Source of the DNA: an uncultured Deferribacteres bacterium
GTDB taxonomy: Bacteria > Zhuqueibacterota > JdFR-76 > DREG01
Direction: 5' to 3'
DNA length: 64,000 nt
Assembly (NCBI GenBank): GCA_913009825.1
Contig: CAJVYQ010000006.1
Location: forward strand, 55,418 to 119,417
The translations under genes and the position numbers were made by a program. Each line of letters begins with the position of its first letter. Within the stretch, counting starts at the first letter, position 1. The notes beneath the pieces were generated by a model that was given only the letters and a program-made list of their open reading frames with translations, was not told where the DNA came from and made no database searches. Below are positions 16,782 through 25,119 of this stretch, in pieces.

Positions 16782-17513
16782 ATGGCGTATCGGGTAAAAC
16801 TGCAAAATTTTGAAGGTCCGTTAGACCTTTTGCTCTTTTTGATCAAAAAAAACGAAGTGGATATTTACGATATCCCCATCGCATTGGTTACGCGCCAGTA
16901 CCTGGAATATATTAAAATGATGCAGCAATTGGATCTGGATGTAGCCAGCGAGTTCATTCTGATGGCTGCGACTTTAATCCGCATAAAAGTCCGAATGCTG
17001 TTGCCAAAACCGGAAATCGAAGAAGAAATCGATGATTTTGATCCGCGCCGGGAATTAGTGGAACGCCTGCTTGAATATAAAAAATACAAAGAAGTTGCTT
17101 ATGAGCTTTCCCGTCTCGAGACCCGGCAACGACTTCATTTTTACCGTCCGGAAAACGAAGCGCAACTAACGCAATTTGAGGTTCAGGAAACTGCTTATGG
17201 ACAAGTTTCTTTGTTTGATCTCTTGGCTGCCTTCAATGAAAGTATCAAAAGATTTGAAAACGAACCGGTTCATAAAGTAATCGCTTCGGCTCTCAGTGTT
17301 GATGATCAAATTGTATTCATCGAAGAGTTGCTTACCGGCCGGAATCAAATCAGTTTTAGTGAATTGTTGCAGCATGTTCATATTTTCAACCGCTCCGTAC
17401 TTGTGGCCACATTTCTGGCGCTGCTTGAATTGATTCACCGTGGAGCCGTTTTGGTAAAACAAAAAAGTCCTTTTTCGGAAATTCTGCTATTTAATCCAAC
17501 CATCAACAATTAA
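16782..17513 (+). CDS. scpA: Segregation and condensation protein A
   Basis: A 243-aa kleisin that bridges the Smc heads and binds ScpB in the bacterial condensin. The N-terminus (YRVKLQNFEGPLDLLLFLIKKNEVDIYDIPI) is diagnostic. The middle (ASEFILMAATLIRIKVRMLLP, then PRRELVERLLEYKKYKE) and the C-terminal winged-helix part (FLALLELIHRGAVLVKQ) complete it. Length is typical. The stop overlaps the scpB start by one base (TAATG), so the two are translationally coupled. smc is not in the window. Confidence 0.95.
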   Translation: MAYRVKLQNFEGPLDLLLFLIKKNEVDIYDIPIALVTRQYLEYIKMMQQLDLDVASEFILMAATLIRIKVRMLLPKPEIEEEIDDFDPRRELVERLLEYKKYKEVAYELSRLETRQRLHFYRPENEAQLTQFEVQETAYGQVSLFDLLAAFNESIKRFENEPVHKVIASALSVDDQIVFIEELLTGRNQISFSELLQHVHIFNRSVLVATFLALLELIHRGAVLVKQKSPFSEILLFNPTINN

Positions 17514-18112
17514 TGATTATGAAATCAGAACAGGTAGTGAATATAATAGAGGCGCTGCTTTTTGTTTCGGAAAAACCGTTGTCCGTTACACGATTCGTTA
17601 GTTTACTGCCTGAATTCAAGGACAAGGAGATCGAGGCGGCCATTGACCGGCTGGGGCAAATTTACGATGACCGCTCCCTAAGTATCATCAAAATAGCCGG
17701 CGGTTACCAACTGGCAACCAAACCCGATTACCATCAGTGGGTACAACGCCTGTTCACCGCACGGGCCAAACCGAGACTTTCCCAGGCTGCTCTGGAAACC
17801 CTCTCTGTAATTGCCTACAAACAACCGGTTTCCAGAATTGAAATTGAAGCGATCCGGGGAGTCAACTCCGATGGCGTATTGGGCACGCTTTTAGAGCGCA
17901 ACCTCGTTTCCATCCGGGGACGTGCAGAAACGGTAGGGCGCCCTTTGCTTTACGGCACCACAGATGAGTTTTTGCATTACTTTGGGCTGAACGATCTGGT
18001 TGAACTACCCCGGCCGGAAGAGATTGAAGCCATGTTGAAAAAAAATGAGGGAGAAATTCAGGAAGATGAAGCCGATGAAAAAGCGGAAACAATGACACAA
18101 GATGAGACTTAA
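17513..18112 (+). CDS. scpB: Segregation and condensation protein B
   Basis: A 199-aa protein with two winged-helix domains, the ScpA partner in the Smc complex. Recognisable parts: IIEALLFVSEKPLSVTRFVSLLP near residue 9, IAGGYQLATKPDY near 60, and the strongly conserved LSQAALETLSVIAYKQPVSRIEIEAIRGV block (near 87-118) with VGRPLLYGTT near 141. The tail after 170 is acidic. The gene begins with ATGATTATG, so the start could be either of two codons. The last 11 bases overlap rluB. Confidence 0.95.
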   Translation: MIMKSEQVVNIIEALLFVSEKPLSVTRFVSLLPEFKDKEIEAAIDRLGQIYDDRSLSIIKIAGGYQLATKPDYHQWVQRLFTARAKPRLSQAALETLSVIAYKQPVSRIEIEAIRGVNSDGVLGTLLERNLVSIRGRAETVGRPLLYGTTDEFLHYFGLNDLVELPRPEEIEAMLKKNEGEIQEDEADEKAETMTQDET

Positions 18113-18824
18113 CCGGTATCTTGCCCAATGTGGTATCGCTTCCAGGCGTAAAGCGGAAGAATTTATTCGCAGCGGACGAATCTCCGTCAATGGGCAAACG
18201 GTGCAGAAACTTGCTGTGCAGGTGGATATCAGGCATGACCGGATTTGTCTGGATGAACGATTAATCGAACCCGCTGCGGAAAGAAAATATATTCTTCTCA
18301 ATAAACCGAAGGGGGTTATTACAACGGTTGACGATCCGTTTAAAAGAAAAACCGTAATGGAACTAATACCCGGGATACCCGGACTGGTGCCGGTTGGCAG
18401 ATTGGATTTTGACACAGAAGGTGTGATTCTTCTGACAAACGACGGAGAACTAAATTTTCGTTTATCTCATCCGCGGTATAAGATAGATAAAATTTACCTG
18501 GTGACATTGAATAGGCCGGTTAACGCCGCAGATTTGGAACGATTGAAAAAGGGGGTGAATATCGGAGATTCCCGGCCGGCGCGGGCATCGAACCCTGAAA
18601 AAGTTGCTGGACGCCGCATTCGCTTAACCCTGCACGAAGGAAGAAAACGACAGATCAAACGGATGTTTACCGCTCTCCGTTATGAAGTGACGGCGCTGCG
18701 ACGGGAACAGTACGCAATTTTAAGATGTGATGATTTGAAATTAGCTTCCTGGCGTTATTTGACCCGGGAAGAGATTGTGAAATTAAAAAAAATAGTGGGA
18801 TTCGGCCATGGAAATTCAAGGTAA
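18102..18824 (+). CDS. rluB: 23S rRNA pseudouridine synthase (RluB/RsuA family)
   Basis: A 240-aa protein with an N-terminal S4 RNA-binding domain (MRLNRYLAQCGIASRRKAEE) and an RsuA-type catalytic domain. The catalytic aspartate is Asp102 in VGRLDFDTEG. LLNKPKGVITTVDDP near 65 and EGRKRQIKRMF near 185 are further family motifs. It probably modifies a single uridine of 23S rRNA. The scpA-scpB-rluB order is common in bacteria. RluB is favoured over RsuA by this context; site specificity cannot be read directly. Confidence 0.9.
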   Translation: MRLNRYLAQCGIASRRKAEEFIRSGRISVNGQTVQKLAVQVDIRHDRICLDERLIEPAAERKYILLNKPKGVITTVDDPFKRKTVMELIPGIPGLVPVGRLDFDTEGVILLTNDGELNFRLSHPRYKIDKIYLVTLNRPVNAADLERLKKGVNIGDSRPARASNPEKVAGRRIRLTLHEGRKRQIKRMFTALRYEVTALRREQYAILRCDDLKLASWRYLTREEIVKLKKIVGFGHGNSR

Positions 18825-20517
18825 ACGAATATTGGTTTTAGGAGGTTGGGGATTAGTCGGCACTGCTGTTTGCCGGCAAATTTTAGTGGAAGATCCATCG
18901 GAACTGATCGTTGCTTCCATGCAAAAGGAAGAAGCAGCAGAAGCCTGTGAAAAATTAAAACGCGATTTTGGCACCCGAACACGTCTTATCCCGACCGGGG
19001 GCAATATTTTCCTGCGTGATTCCATGCAGGGGATATCGCGAATCGACGTGATTGAAAATGCAGATAACCGCCAGCAGCTAATTGAAGATGTTTTGGGCGC
19101 ACTGTCCGATGAAATATTGTCCCATTCCCATCTCTTTCAACTCATCGGGAAATACAAACCCAATATTGTCATCGACTGCATCAACACGGCCACTGCATTG
19201 GCTTACCAGGATGTGTTCCTGAATTATTACCGGGTGCGTAAAGAATTGCACCAGGCAAAAACGGATCAAAAATACTCTGAAAATCTGATATCGGAGACGG
19301 AAAAAATGTTGTGCACTATGTATGTACCGCAGCTCATCCGTCACGTGCAAATTCTTCACGAATCGATGAAACGGGTAAAAACATCCATTTATATTAAAAT
19401 CGGTACCAGCGGTACCGGTGGTATGGGGTTAAACATTCCGTACACACACAGTGAAGAGAAACCTTCCCGGATGCTGCTGAGCAAATCTTCCCTTGCCGGT
19501 GCTCATTCACTGCTTCTGTTTTTGATGGCCAGAACGCCGGAAGGCCCGATCATCAAAGAGATTAAACCGGCTGCTGCCATTGCCTGGAAGCGGATTGAAT
19601 ACGGCGAAGTGAAGAAGGGGGGGAAACCGGTTTCTCTGTACGATTGTCCACCCGAAAAGGCATATAACCTGGAAAATGAATTTCACCTTAATCCAACTCC
19701 AAAATGGGAAGCGATAAAAGGAAAAACTTTAAAATCGGTGTTTGTGGATACCGGGGAAAACGGCATTTTTTCCAAAGGCGAATTTACGGCAATCACCACC
19801 ACCGGGCAGATGGAATTTGTGACACCCGAAGAAATTGCCAACAATGTGGTGTATGAAATAAAAGGCGGCAATACCGGCCACGATGTGATCAATGCATTGG
19901 ATAATGCCATCATGGGACCCACCTATCGCGCGGGTTACCTGCGCCATTCCGCTTTAACTTTGATGGAACAGTTGGAGAAAGAGCATCAGGTGGACAGTGT
20001 TGCCTTCGAGTTGTTGGGCCCGCCCAGATTGTCCAAGCTGTTGTATGAGATTTATTTACTAAAGCAAATCTTTCCGACAATGAAAGAACTAAAAAATTTT
20101 AATGAGACCGAAGTCTCTGTGCAATTGACGGAACTGATCACTAAAAATGCTGAATTGCGCGCGCAAATTATTTCCATCGGCATCCCGATTTTACTGCCGG
20201 ATGGAAAAAGGCTGCTGCGTGGTCCGTCTATAAAAATTCCTCCGTTCCGGGGCTCCGCTACATTTGAGTTAACGGATGAAAATATCGATCTGTGGTCTCA
20301 CGGGGGTTGGGTAGACCTCAGGCCTAAAAATATGCGTGTGTGGAAAGAGAGAATTTGTGCTATTTTCGCCGCTATCGATGTCATTCCGGAAGATGAAACC
20401 AGCTCCCGGTTCGAACATGACCGGCGCTATTGGCTGGAAGATAAAGAAATCAATATCGGTAAAGTGGTAGGCTGGATTTTTTCGGAAGAGGAAAAAGGCC
20501 TGCGCATGAAAAGTTAG
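18808..20517 (+). CDS. Large NAD(P)-binding Rossmann protein of unknown function
   Basis: A 569-aa soluble protein. The N-terminus KRILVLGGWGLVGTAVCRQIL (GxxGxxG at about residues 12-18) is a Rossmann dinucleotide site, and VIDCINTATALAYQD near 115 resembles the NAA-type strand of extended SDRs. A possible active-site region is IKIGTSGTGGMG near 200. After about residue 320 the sequence is not similar to anything I can name. It overlaps rluB by 17 bases and leads to a lipoprotein gene, so it may be in the scpAB-rluB operon. I do not recognise the family. It could be an oxidoreductase or an epimerase-like enzyme. Confidence 0.65.
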   Translation: MEIQGKRILVLGGWGLVGTAVCRQILVEDPSELIVASMQKEEAAEACEKLKRDFGTRTRLIPTGGNIFLRDSMQGISRIDVIENADNRQQLIEDVLGALSDEILSHSHLFQLIGKYKPNIVIDCINTATALAYQDVFLNYYRVRKELHQAKTDQKYSENLISETEKMLCTMYVPQLIRHVQILHESMKRVKTSIYIKIGTSGTGGMGLNIPYTHSEEKPSRMLLSKSSLAGAHSLLLFLMARTPEGPIIKEIKPAAAIAWKRIEYGEVKKGGKPVSLYDCPPEKAYNLENEFHLNPTPKWEAIKGKTLKSVFVDTGENGIFSKGEFTAITTTGQMEFVTPEEIANNVVYEIKGGNTGHDVINALDNAIMGPTYRAGYLRHSALTLMEQLEKEHQVDSVAFELLGPPRLSKLLYEIYLLKQIFPTMKELKNFNETEVSVQLTELITKNAELRAQIISIGIPILLPDGKRLLRGPSIKIPPFRGSATFELTDENIDLWSHGGWVDLRPKNMRVWKERICAIFAAIDVIPEDETSSRFEHDRRYWLEDKEINIGKVVGWIFSEEEKGLRMKS

Positions 20518-20550
20518 GTGAAAATGCAGCCCAAAACAAGGAGAATCTTT

Positions 20551-20865
20551 ATGAAAAAACTAGTTGGTTTTGTTGTCTTAAGTCTGTTTGTTTTCGCATT
20601 GGCAGGCTGTTCAACTCAAGGGAAAAATATATCTTCCAAAGAGGTGACCATTATTATCAAAAACGATCTAACCGTATTGCTGGGAAACAAACCGGTTACG
20701 CTGTCTGAACTTAAAAATACATTGACCAAACTGCAGAAAAAATACGACGTAAGCGTGCAGATTATACCGGAAAAAGATGTTGCCATGGAATCCGTGCAGA
20801 AAATGCAGCAAGTGATCAAAGAAGCAGGTATTATAAAGCTAACCTTTTCTGGAAATTCGGATTAA
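20551..20865 (+). CDS. Lipoprotein with an ExbD/TolR-like periplasmic domain
   Basis: A 104-aa protein. The start at 20551 is chosen because AAGGAGA lies upstream and a signal peptide follows (MKKLVGFVVLSLFVFALAGC, lipobox LAGC), rather than the GTG 33 bases earlier. The mature part (VTIIIKNDLTVLLGNKPVTL, LKNTLTKLQ, VSVQIIPEKDVAMESVQ, IKEAGIIKLTFSG) follows the order of strands and helices in the ExbD/TolR periplasmic domain, including the NGxPV and AGIxxV-like positions. The usual transmembrane anchor is replaced by a lipid anchor. No ExbB/TolQ is nearby. Role unknown. Confidence 0.65.
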   Translation: MKKLVGFVVLSLFVFALAGCSTQGKNISSKEVTIIIKNDLTVLLGNKPVTLSELKNTLTKLQKKYDVSVQIIPEKDVAMESVQKMQQVIKEAGIIKLTFSGNSD

Positions 20866-20866
20866 C

Positions 20867-21568
20867 ATGGGAAAAAACCGCCCAACCGAACCTGCCAAAA
20901 TTATTGTCACTATCGACGGTCCTGCAGGTTCCGGAAAAAGCAGCACAGCACAGCGCGTTTCAGAAAAATTGAATTACCTTTATCTGGATACCGGCGCCAT
21001 GTACCGGGCGATTACGCTGAAAGTAATTCGCGGAGGAATTCCATCGTCGCAACCGGAGGCAGTGGTGAGGTTGTTGGCGGAAACTAAAATAACTCTCCGG
21101 GAAAATGATCATTCTCTCATCATCTATCTGGACGGAGAAGATGTTTCGGAATTAATCCGTTCTCCCCGGGTTGATGTGGAAATCGGTTGGGTGTGCCAGT
21201 TACCGGAGGTTCGTGACCGTATGGTTGCCCTGCAGCGGGAAATAGGCAGGGAAGGCGGTATTGTTGCCGAAGGACGGGATATGGGAACTGTGGTGTTTCC
21301 TGATGCGGAGTGCAAATTTTACATGGTTGCAGGCGTGGAGGAACGGGGACGGCGCCGCTGGCTGCAGATGCAAAAGCGGGGAATCGATATTTCCCTGGAA
21401 GAAATTATTGCGGATATCCGGCGCCGGGATAAAATTGATTCCGAAAGAGAGTTGAGTCCGTTGCGCCGGGCCGATGATGCCGTTGAGATTGACACCGGCA
21501 ATATGACTCTCGAACAACAGACGGAATTTATTGTGCAGACTGTGCAGGAGTATTTGCATAAACAATAA
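20867..21568 (+). CDS. cmk: Cytidylate kinase
   Basis: A 233-aa P-loop kinase that phosphorylates CMP and dCMP. The Walker A is IDGPAGSGKSST near residues 13-24, followed by LYLDTGAMYRAIT near 34, EGRDMGTVVFPDA near 134 and a LID region with RRRDKIDSERELSPLRRADDA near 184-205. Length fits the family (220-230). The ATG comes one base after the lipoprotein stop. The cmk-rpsA order that follows is a common bacterial arrangement. Confidence 0.95.
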   Translation: MGKNRPTEPAKIIVTIDGPAGSGKSSTAQRVSEKLNYLYLDTGAMYRAITLKVIRGGIPSSQPEAVVRLLAETKITLRENDHSLIIYLDGEDVSELIRSPRVDVEIGWVCQLPEVRDRMVALQREIGREGGIVAEGRDMGTVVFPDAECKFYMVAGVEERGRRRWLQMQKRGIDISLEEIIADIRRRDKIDSERELSPLRRADDAVEIDTGNMTLEQQTEFIVQTVQEYLHKQ

Positions 21569-21987
21569 TCGTATTTTTTACCACAACCGGTGTTTTAACT
21601 TTGTGAAAATTTAAGATTAAGAATTAAATAATATTGACATTCCTATCACTTTTTATTATCTTTTAGGCCGAAATTTTAGCGGCCTGTTTCATATTAATAG
21701 TAACAGGAAGAGGGAAAGCGAAGAATTGGAAAAACGAATGGTTGAGATAGCTGTTGGTTCATCTTCACCGGTATATTTTGATCCGTTGTGAATGTGAAGC
21801 ATTGCACCTTAGGAGAAATAACCTGCTGCCGGAAGAACTATTATTTTCGGTGCCTTCCTAAAAATTCCGGGAATTTTCGTTGCGTTTCCTGCTAACCGCA
21901 GCGTTTTTATTTTGGGGGCAATCTGAATTATGACTATCAGGCCTCAGTTGAGGTCAAAATAATAGAAAAAGAAGGAAACTAACCAAA
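21569..21987 (+). other. Leader region of rpsA, no gene
   Basis: A 419-base gap between cmk and rpsA. It holds a candidate promoter (21634-21662), a short stem CCTGTT...AACAGG just after it, and near the end CCTCAGTTGAGG. The transcribed leader would be about 315 bases, long enough for a regulatory RNA fold, but I recognise no known class. Confidence 0.6.
21634..21662 (+). promoter_or_regulatory. Candidate sigma-70 type promoter for rpsA
   Basis: TTGACA at 21634-21639, a 17-base spacer and TATCTT at 21657-21662. The location, upstream of a long leader of a ribosomal gene, is plausible. This is motif evidence only. Confidence 0.5.
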
Positions 21988-24237
21988 ATGAATCAAGACG
22001 AGAAAAAACAAATTCAGGAAACTGAAGAAAAGAATGAACCCCAAACCCGGGAGACGGATATTACAGAATCTCCCAATTCTGAAAATCAGACGGAAGTTGC
22101 AGAAGTAGCAGAAACAAGCGTAACGGAAGATTCCGCACTAATCGAGGCGGCACCGGCGGCACCTGCGGAGAAAAAATCCGGCGTACTGGAGACGGTAAAG
22201 CTGGAAGATATCGTGGAAGAGAAAGAATATACTGAAGATGATTTTAAAAAATTTGCCCAAATTTACGAGAGCACCATCAGTAAATATTCCGAAGGTGAAA
22301 TTATTAAGGGCAAAATTCTGTCGATCGATGGGAAAGATGTGTCCGTCGATATCGGTTTTAAATCCGAAGGGATTGTTCCCGCTGATGAATTCAACAATAT
22401 TAACGAATTGAAACCCGGCGATGAAATTGAAGTTCTCATCGATACCCTTGAAGATAAAGACGGTCAACTGATCCTGTCCCGTAAAAAAGCGGATTTTATG
22501 CGTGCCTGGGAAAAAGTTGTGGAAATGGCTGAAACCGGCGAGACCACAACCGGCCGCATCACGCGCCGCATCAAGGGCGGAATGGTCGTTGATCTCTCCG
22601 GTGTGGAAGCCTTTTTGCCCGGTTCTCAAATTGATGTGAAGCCGATCCGTGATTTTGACGCCCTGATCGGCCAGGAATTTGAATTTAAAATTGTGAATGT
22701 GAACCACATGCGTAAGAATATTGTGGTTTCGCGCCGTGTGCTGATAGAAGAAGAGATGAAAGATCAACGGGAAAAGATTATCAGCGAATTGGAGAAAGGT
22801 CAGGTTCTGGAAGGAAGCGTTAAAAATATTACCAATTTTGGTGTTTTCATCGATTTGGGTGGTGTCGACGGTCTGTTACATATCAATGATCTTTCCTGGG
22901 GACGAATTGGACATCCTTCTGAGATTGTCTCACTGGATGAAAAAATTAAAGTAATGGTTCTGGATTATGATGAAGAAAAGAACCGGATTTCGCTGGGGTA
23001 TAAGCAGTTGCAGCCGCATCCATGGGAACACGTGGAAGAAAAATACCCTGTGGGACAGAAAATTTCCGGTAAAGTGGTAAATATAGCCGATTATGGCGCT
23101 TTTGTCGAGTTGGAAAAAGGGATCGAAGGATTGATTCATATCTCTGAAATGTCCTGGACCCAGCACATCAAACACCCGACTCAACTTTTGAAATTAGGCG
23201 ATATAGTTGAAGCGGTTATTCTGAATGTGGAGAAAGATGAACATAAAATTTCCCTCGGCCTCAAACAGATGCAGCCGGATCCGTGGGCAAATGTCGAAGA
23301 AAGATATCCTGTCGGCAGCCGGCATTCGGGAATCGTACGCAACCTGACCAATTTTGGCGCCTTTGTTGAATTGGAAGAGGGTGTGGATGGTCTTGTGCAT
23401 ATTTCCGACCTATCCTGGACCCGCAAGATTCGTCACCCCAGCGAGGTTATTAAGCGAAATGATGAGATAGAAGTGGAAGTTCTTACTATCGATCAGGATA
23501 ATCGCAGAATTTCTTTGGGTTACAAACAGATTTTTGATAATCCCTGGGATACGTTGCAAGACAGGTACCAGGTTGCCGTTATCATTAAAGGCAAGATCAC
23601 CCGGTGTATCGATAAGGGTGTTATCGTGGAAATTCCAGAAGAAGTGGAGGGATTTGTCCCTGTATCACATCTGAAAAGAATGGAAAAACCCGGTCATAAG
23701 CGTACTTCGGATACTTATAAAGTGAATGAGGAATTAGAACTAATTGTCATCGAATTTGATAAAGATAATAAGCGAATTGTCCTCTCCGAAAAGGATCCGG
23801 AAGAATTAAAAGAGATTTCCGGTGCAAAGGCTGATGAGAAAAAAACAGAGGAAGAATCAGCCGGAAAATCCAAGGCTGAAACCCAAAAAACAGAACCCAA
23901 AAGCAGCACAAAGGAAAAACCGGAAGAATCGGGCGGGGAAACGCCGGAAACGGCTGAAGTTGCTCCGGAAGAGTCGCAAGCGGCGCAGGCGGAAGGCGAA
24001 GAAAAGATAGGTGAGAAAGCACCGGAAACAGCGGAAAAAGCCGAACCTATCAAGGAGGAAAAGGAGGAAGAGTCCCCCGGCACTGTCAGTAAATCTGCCG
24101 AAGATGAAACTTCTGAACAAGTAGTGGAAGAGAAACCGGCAAAACCCAAAAAGAAAAAAACCACGAAAAAAGCGGAAGAATCTGCTCCGGCTGAGAATTC
24201 CGCCGATGCGAAAAAAGAGCAACAACCGTCTGAGTGA
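21988..24237 (+). CDS. rpsA: 30S ribosomal protein S1 with long charged tail
   Basis: A 749-aa S1 protein that brings mRNA to the ribosome. Residues 1 to about 95 are an acidic Glu/Thr/Ala-rich extension. Six S1 domains follow; examples are IIKGKILSIDGKDVSVDIGF near 107, VLEGSVKNITNFGVFIDLGG near 275 and ISGKVVNIADYGAFVELEKG near 360. They end at about residue 605. The last 140 or so residues are low-complexity Glu/Lys/Pro/Ala, with a KPKKKKTTKKAEE basic patch near the end. Typical six-domain S1 has about 550-600 residues, so both ends are extended. A terminator follows at 24296-24335. Confidence 0.92.
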   Translation: MNQDEKKQIQETEEKNEPQTRETDITESPNSENQTEVAEVAETSVTEDSALIEAAPAAPAEKKSGVLETVKLEDIVEEKEYTEDDFKKFAQIYESTISKYSEGEIIKGKILSIDGKDVSVDIGFKSEGIVPADEFNNINELKPGDEIEVLIDTLEDKDGQLILSRKKADFMRAWEKVVEMAETGETTTGRITRRIKGGMVVDLSGVEAFLPGSQIDVKPIRDFDALIGQEFEFKIVNVNHMRKNIVVSRRVLIEEEMKDQREKIISELEKGQVLEGSVKNITNFGVFIDLGGVDGLLHINDLSWGRIGHPSEIVSLDEKIKVMVLDYDEEKNRISLGYKQLQPHPWEHVEEKYPVGQKISGKVVNIADYGAFVELEKGIEGLIHISEMSWTQHIKHPTQLLKLGDIVEAVILNVEKDEHKISLGLKQMQPDPWANVEERYPVGSRHSGIVRNLTNFGAFVELEEGVDGLVHISDLSWTRKIRHPSEVIKRNDEIEVEVLTIDQDNRRISLGYKQIFDNPWDTLQDRYQVAVIIKGKITRCIDKGVIVEIPEEVEGFVPVSHLKRMEKPGHKRTSDTYKVNEELELIVIEFDKDNKRIVLSEKDPEELKEISGAKADEKKTEEESAGKSKAETQKTEPKSSTKEKPEESGGETPETAEVAPEESQAAQAEGEEKIGEKAPETAEKAEPIKEEKEEESPGTVSKSAEDETSEQVVEEKPAKPKKKKTTKKAEESAPAENSADAKKEQQPSE

Positions 24238-24295
24238 TGCCGCGAAGTGATTTGTCACTCGAATGATGTGAATTCAGATTAAATCTTATGTAACA

Positions 24296-24335
24296 ATTAG
24301 CCAGGTTGCCGTGTACAGCCCGGCTAATTTTTTTT
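24296..24335 (+). terminator. Rho-independent terminator after rpsA
   Basis: ATTAGCC (24296-24302) pairs with GGCTAAT (24322-24328) around an 18-19 base loop, followed by a run of eight T. It lies 60 bases after the rpsA stop. Confidence 0.8.
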
Positions 24336-24461
24336 AGCCCATTTCTTTTCAGATTTTAATCTGCTTTAAAAAAAATTCTTTGAATTTTGCGTTTAAATCT
24401 TATATTAACAATAATTGAATGGGTTGCGACTGTTTAGGTTAAAGATTTTTAAATTAGTTTT

Positions 24462-24575
24462 ATAACTACTCAGGTATGCTTATTATTTGATATACAGGAA
24501 GCCTTCGTCAAGCTCAGGATGAACTTGATCGAAGTGTGATTACAGCTAATTCATGGTGCATACGCGGGTAGTTAA
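24462..24575. mobile_element. Decayed family 1 element, 114 bp
   Basis: Ends ATAACTACTCAGGTATGC and GCATACGCGGGTAGTTAA are imperfect inverted repeats. Flanks TTAGTTTT (24454-24461) and TTAGTTTC (24576-24583) match in 7 of 8 bases. No coding capacity. Confidence 0.6.
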
Positions 24576-24684
24576 TTAGTTTCTATAATATTGTCCTTTT
24601 TTCTTTCCTCGTGTGCTTCTTTGATGAAAAATGAAATATTGGCAACACTTTAGTCCTTTGAAAAACAGCAGTCAATTATAGGAC

Positions 24685-24752
24685 TGTCATTCCCGCATGC
24701 TCCTATCGGCCTGTCTGCACAGACAGGCCGATAGGAGCATGCGGGAATGACA
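24685..24752. repeat. Perfect palindrome with 33-bp arms
   Basis: TGTCATTCCCGCATGCTCCT begins the left arm (24685-24717). The right arm 24720-24752 is its exact reverse complement, with a 2-base centre. The outer GTCATTCC/GGAATGAC pair is shared with inner repeats of the family 2 elements at 1344 and 7847. There is no T-tract. Confidence 0.9.
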
Positions 24753-25119
24753 ACTTAGTGTGTCGCTTCAAAAAACTAAACTGTTACAAATATTGTGAAA
24801 AAGGGTGCTATTCAGGTATGCTTTAAATATTAACTGTAATCACAATTCGACCCTTTGCCGGCTGCAAGGAGGACGGCAGGGGCGGGGCAGCCCGCAGGAG
24901 CAGGCAAGCGTTCAGCATAACCTTAATTCCAGTTTAAGCCTTCCGGCAAAGTTTATTCTGAGCTTGCCGAAGGGCTCAGCACAACCTTAATCGAAGGCTT
25001 ACTGAATAACAAACAATTGACATACCGGAACAATTACAAAAAAATTTTGCTTAATGTGGTAATCCGGTGTAGAACTCAGTTGGTCATTCAGAAATCAACC
25101 AAAATGGAGGAAAGATGGT

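Larger units (their letters stand above)
24238..25119. other. Gene-free stretch of about 0.9 kb
   Basis: It contains the rpsA terminator, a decayed family 1 element (24462-24575), a perfect 33-bp-arm palindrome (24685-24752), a lone family 1-like left end near 24807 with a possible decayed right end near 25001, and scattered CTTCGGCAAG/GAGCTTGCCGAAGGGCTCAG-like repeat pieces (24935-24985). The ribosome site GGAGG of the OPT gene ends it. Confidence 0.75.

Noticed and set aside
23715..24258. Long minus-strand frames opposite the rpsA tail
   Set aside because: They are shadows of the low-complexity Glu/Lys-rich coding region on the plus strand.
24805..24990. Plus-strand frame of 61 codons
   Set aside because: It crosses dispersed repeat pieces such as GAGCTTGCCGAAGGGCTC and shows no protein features.
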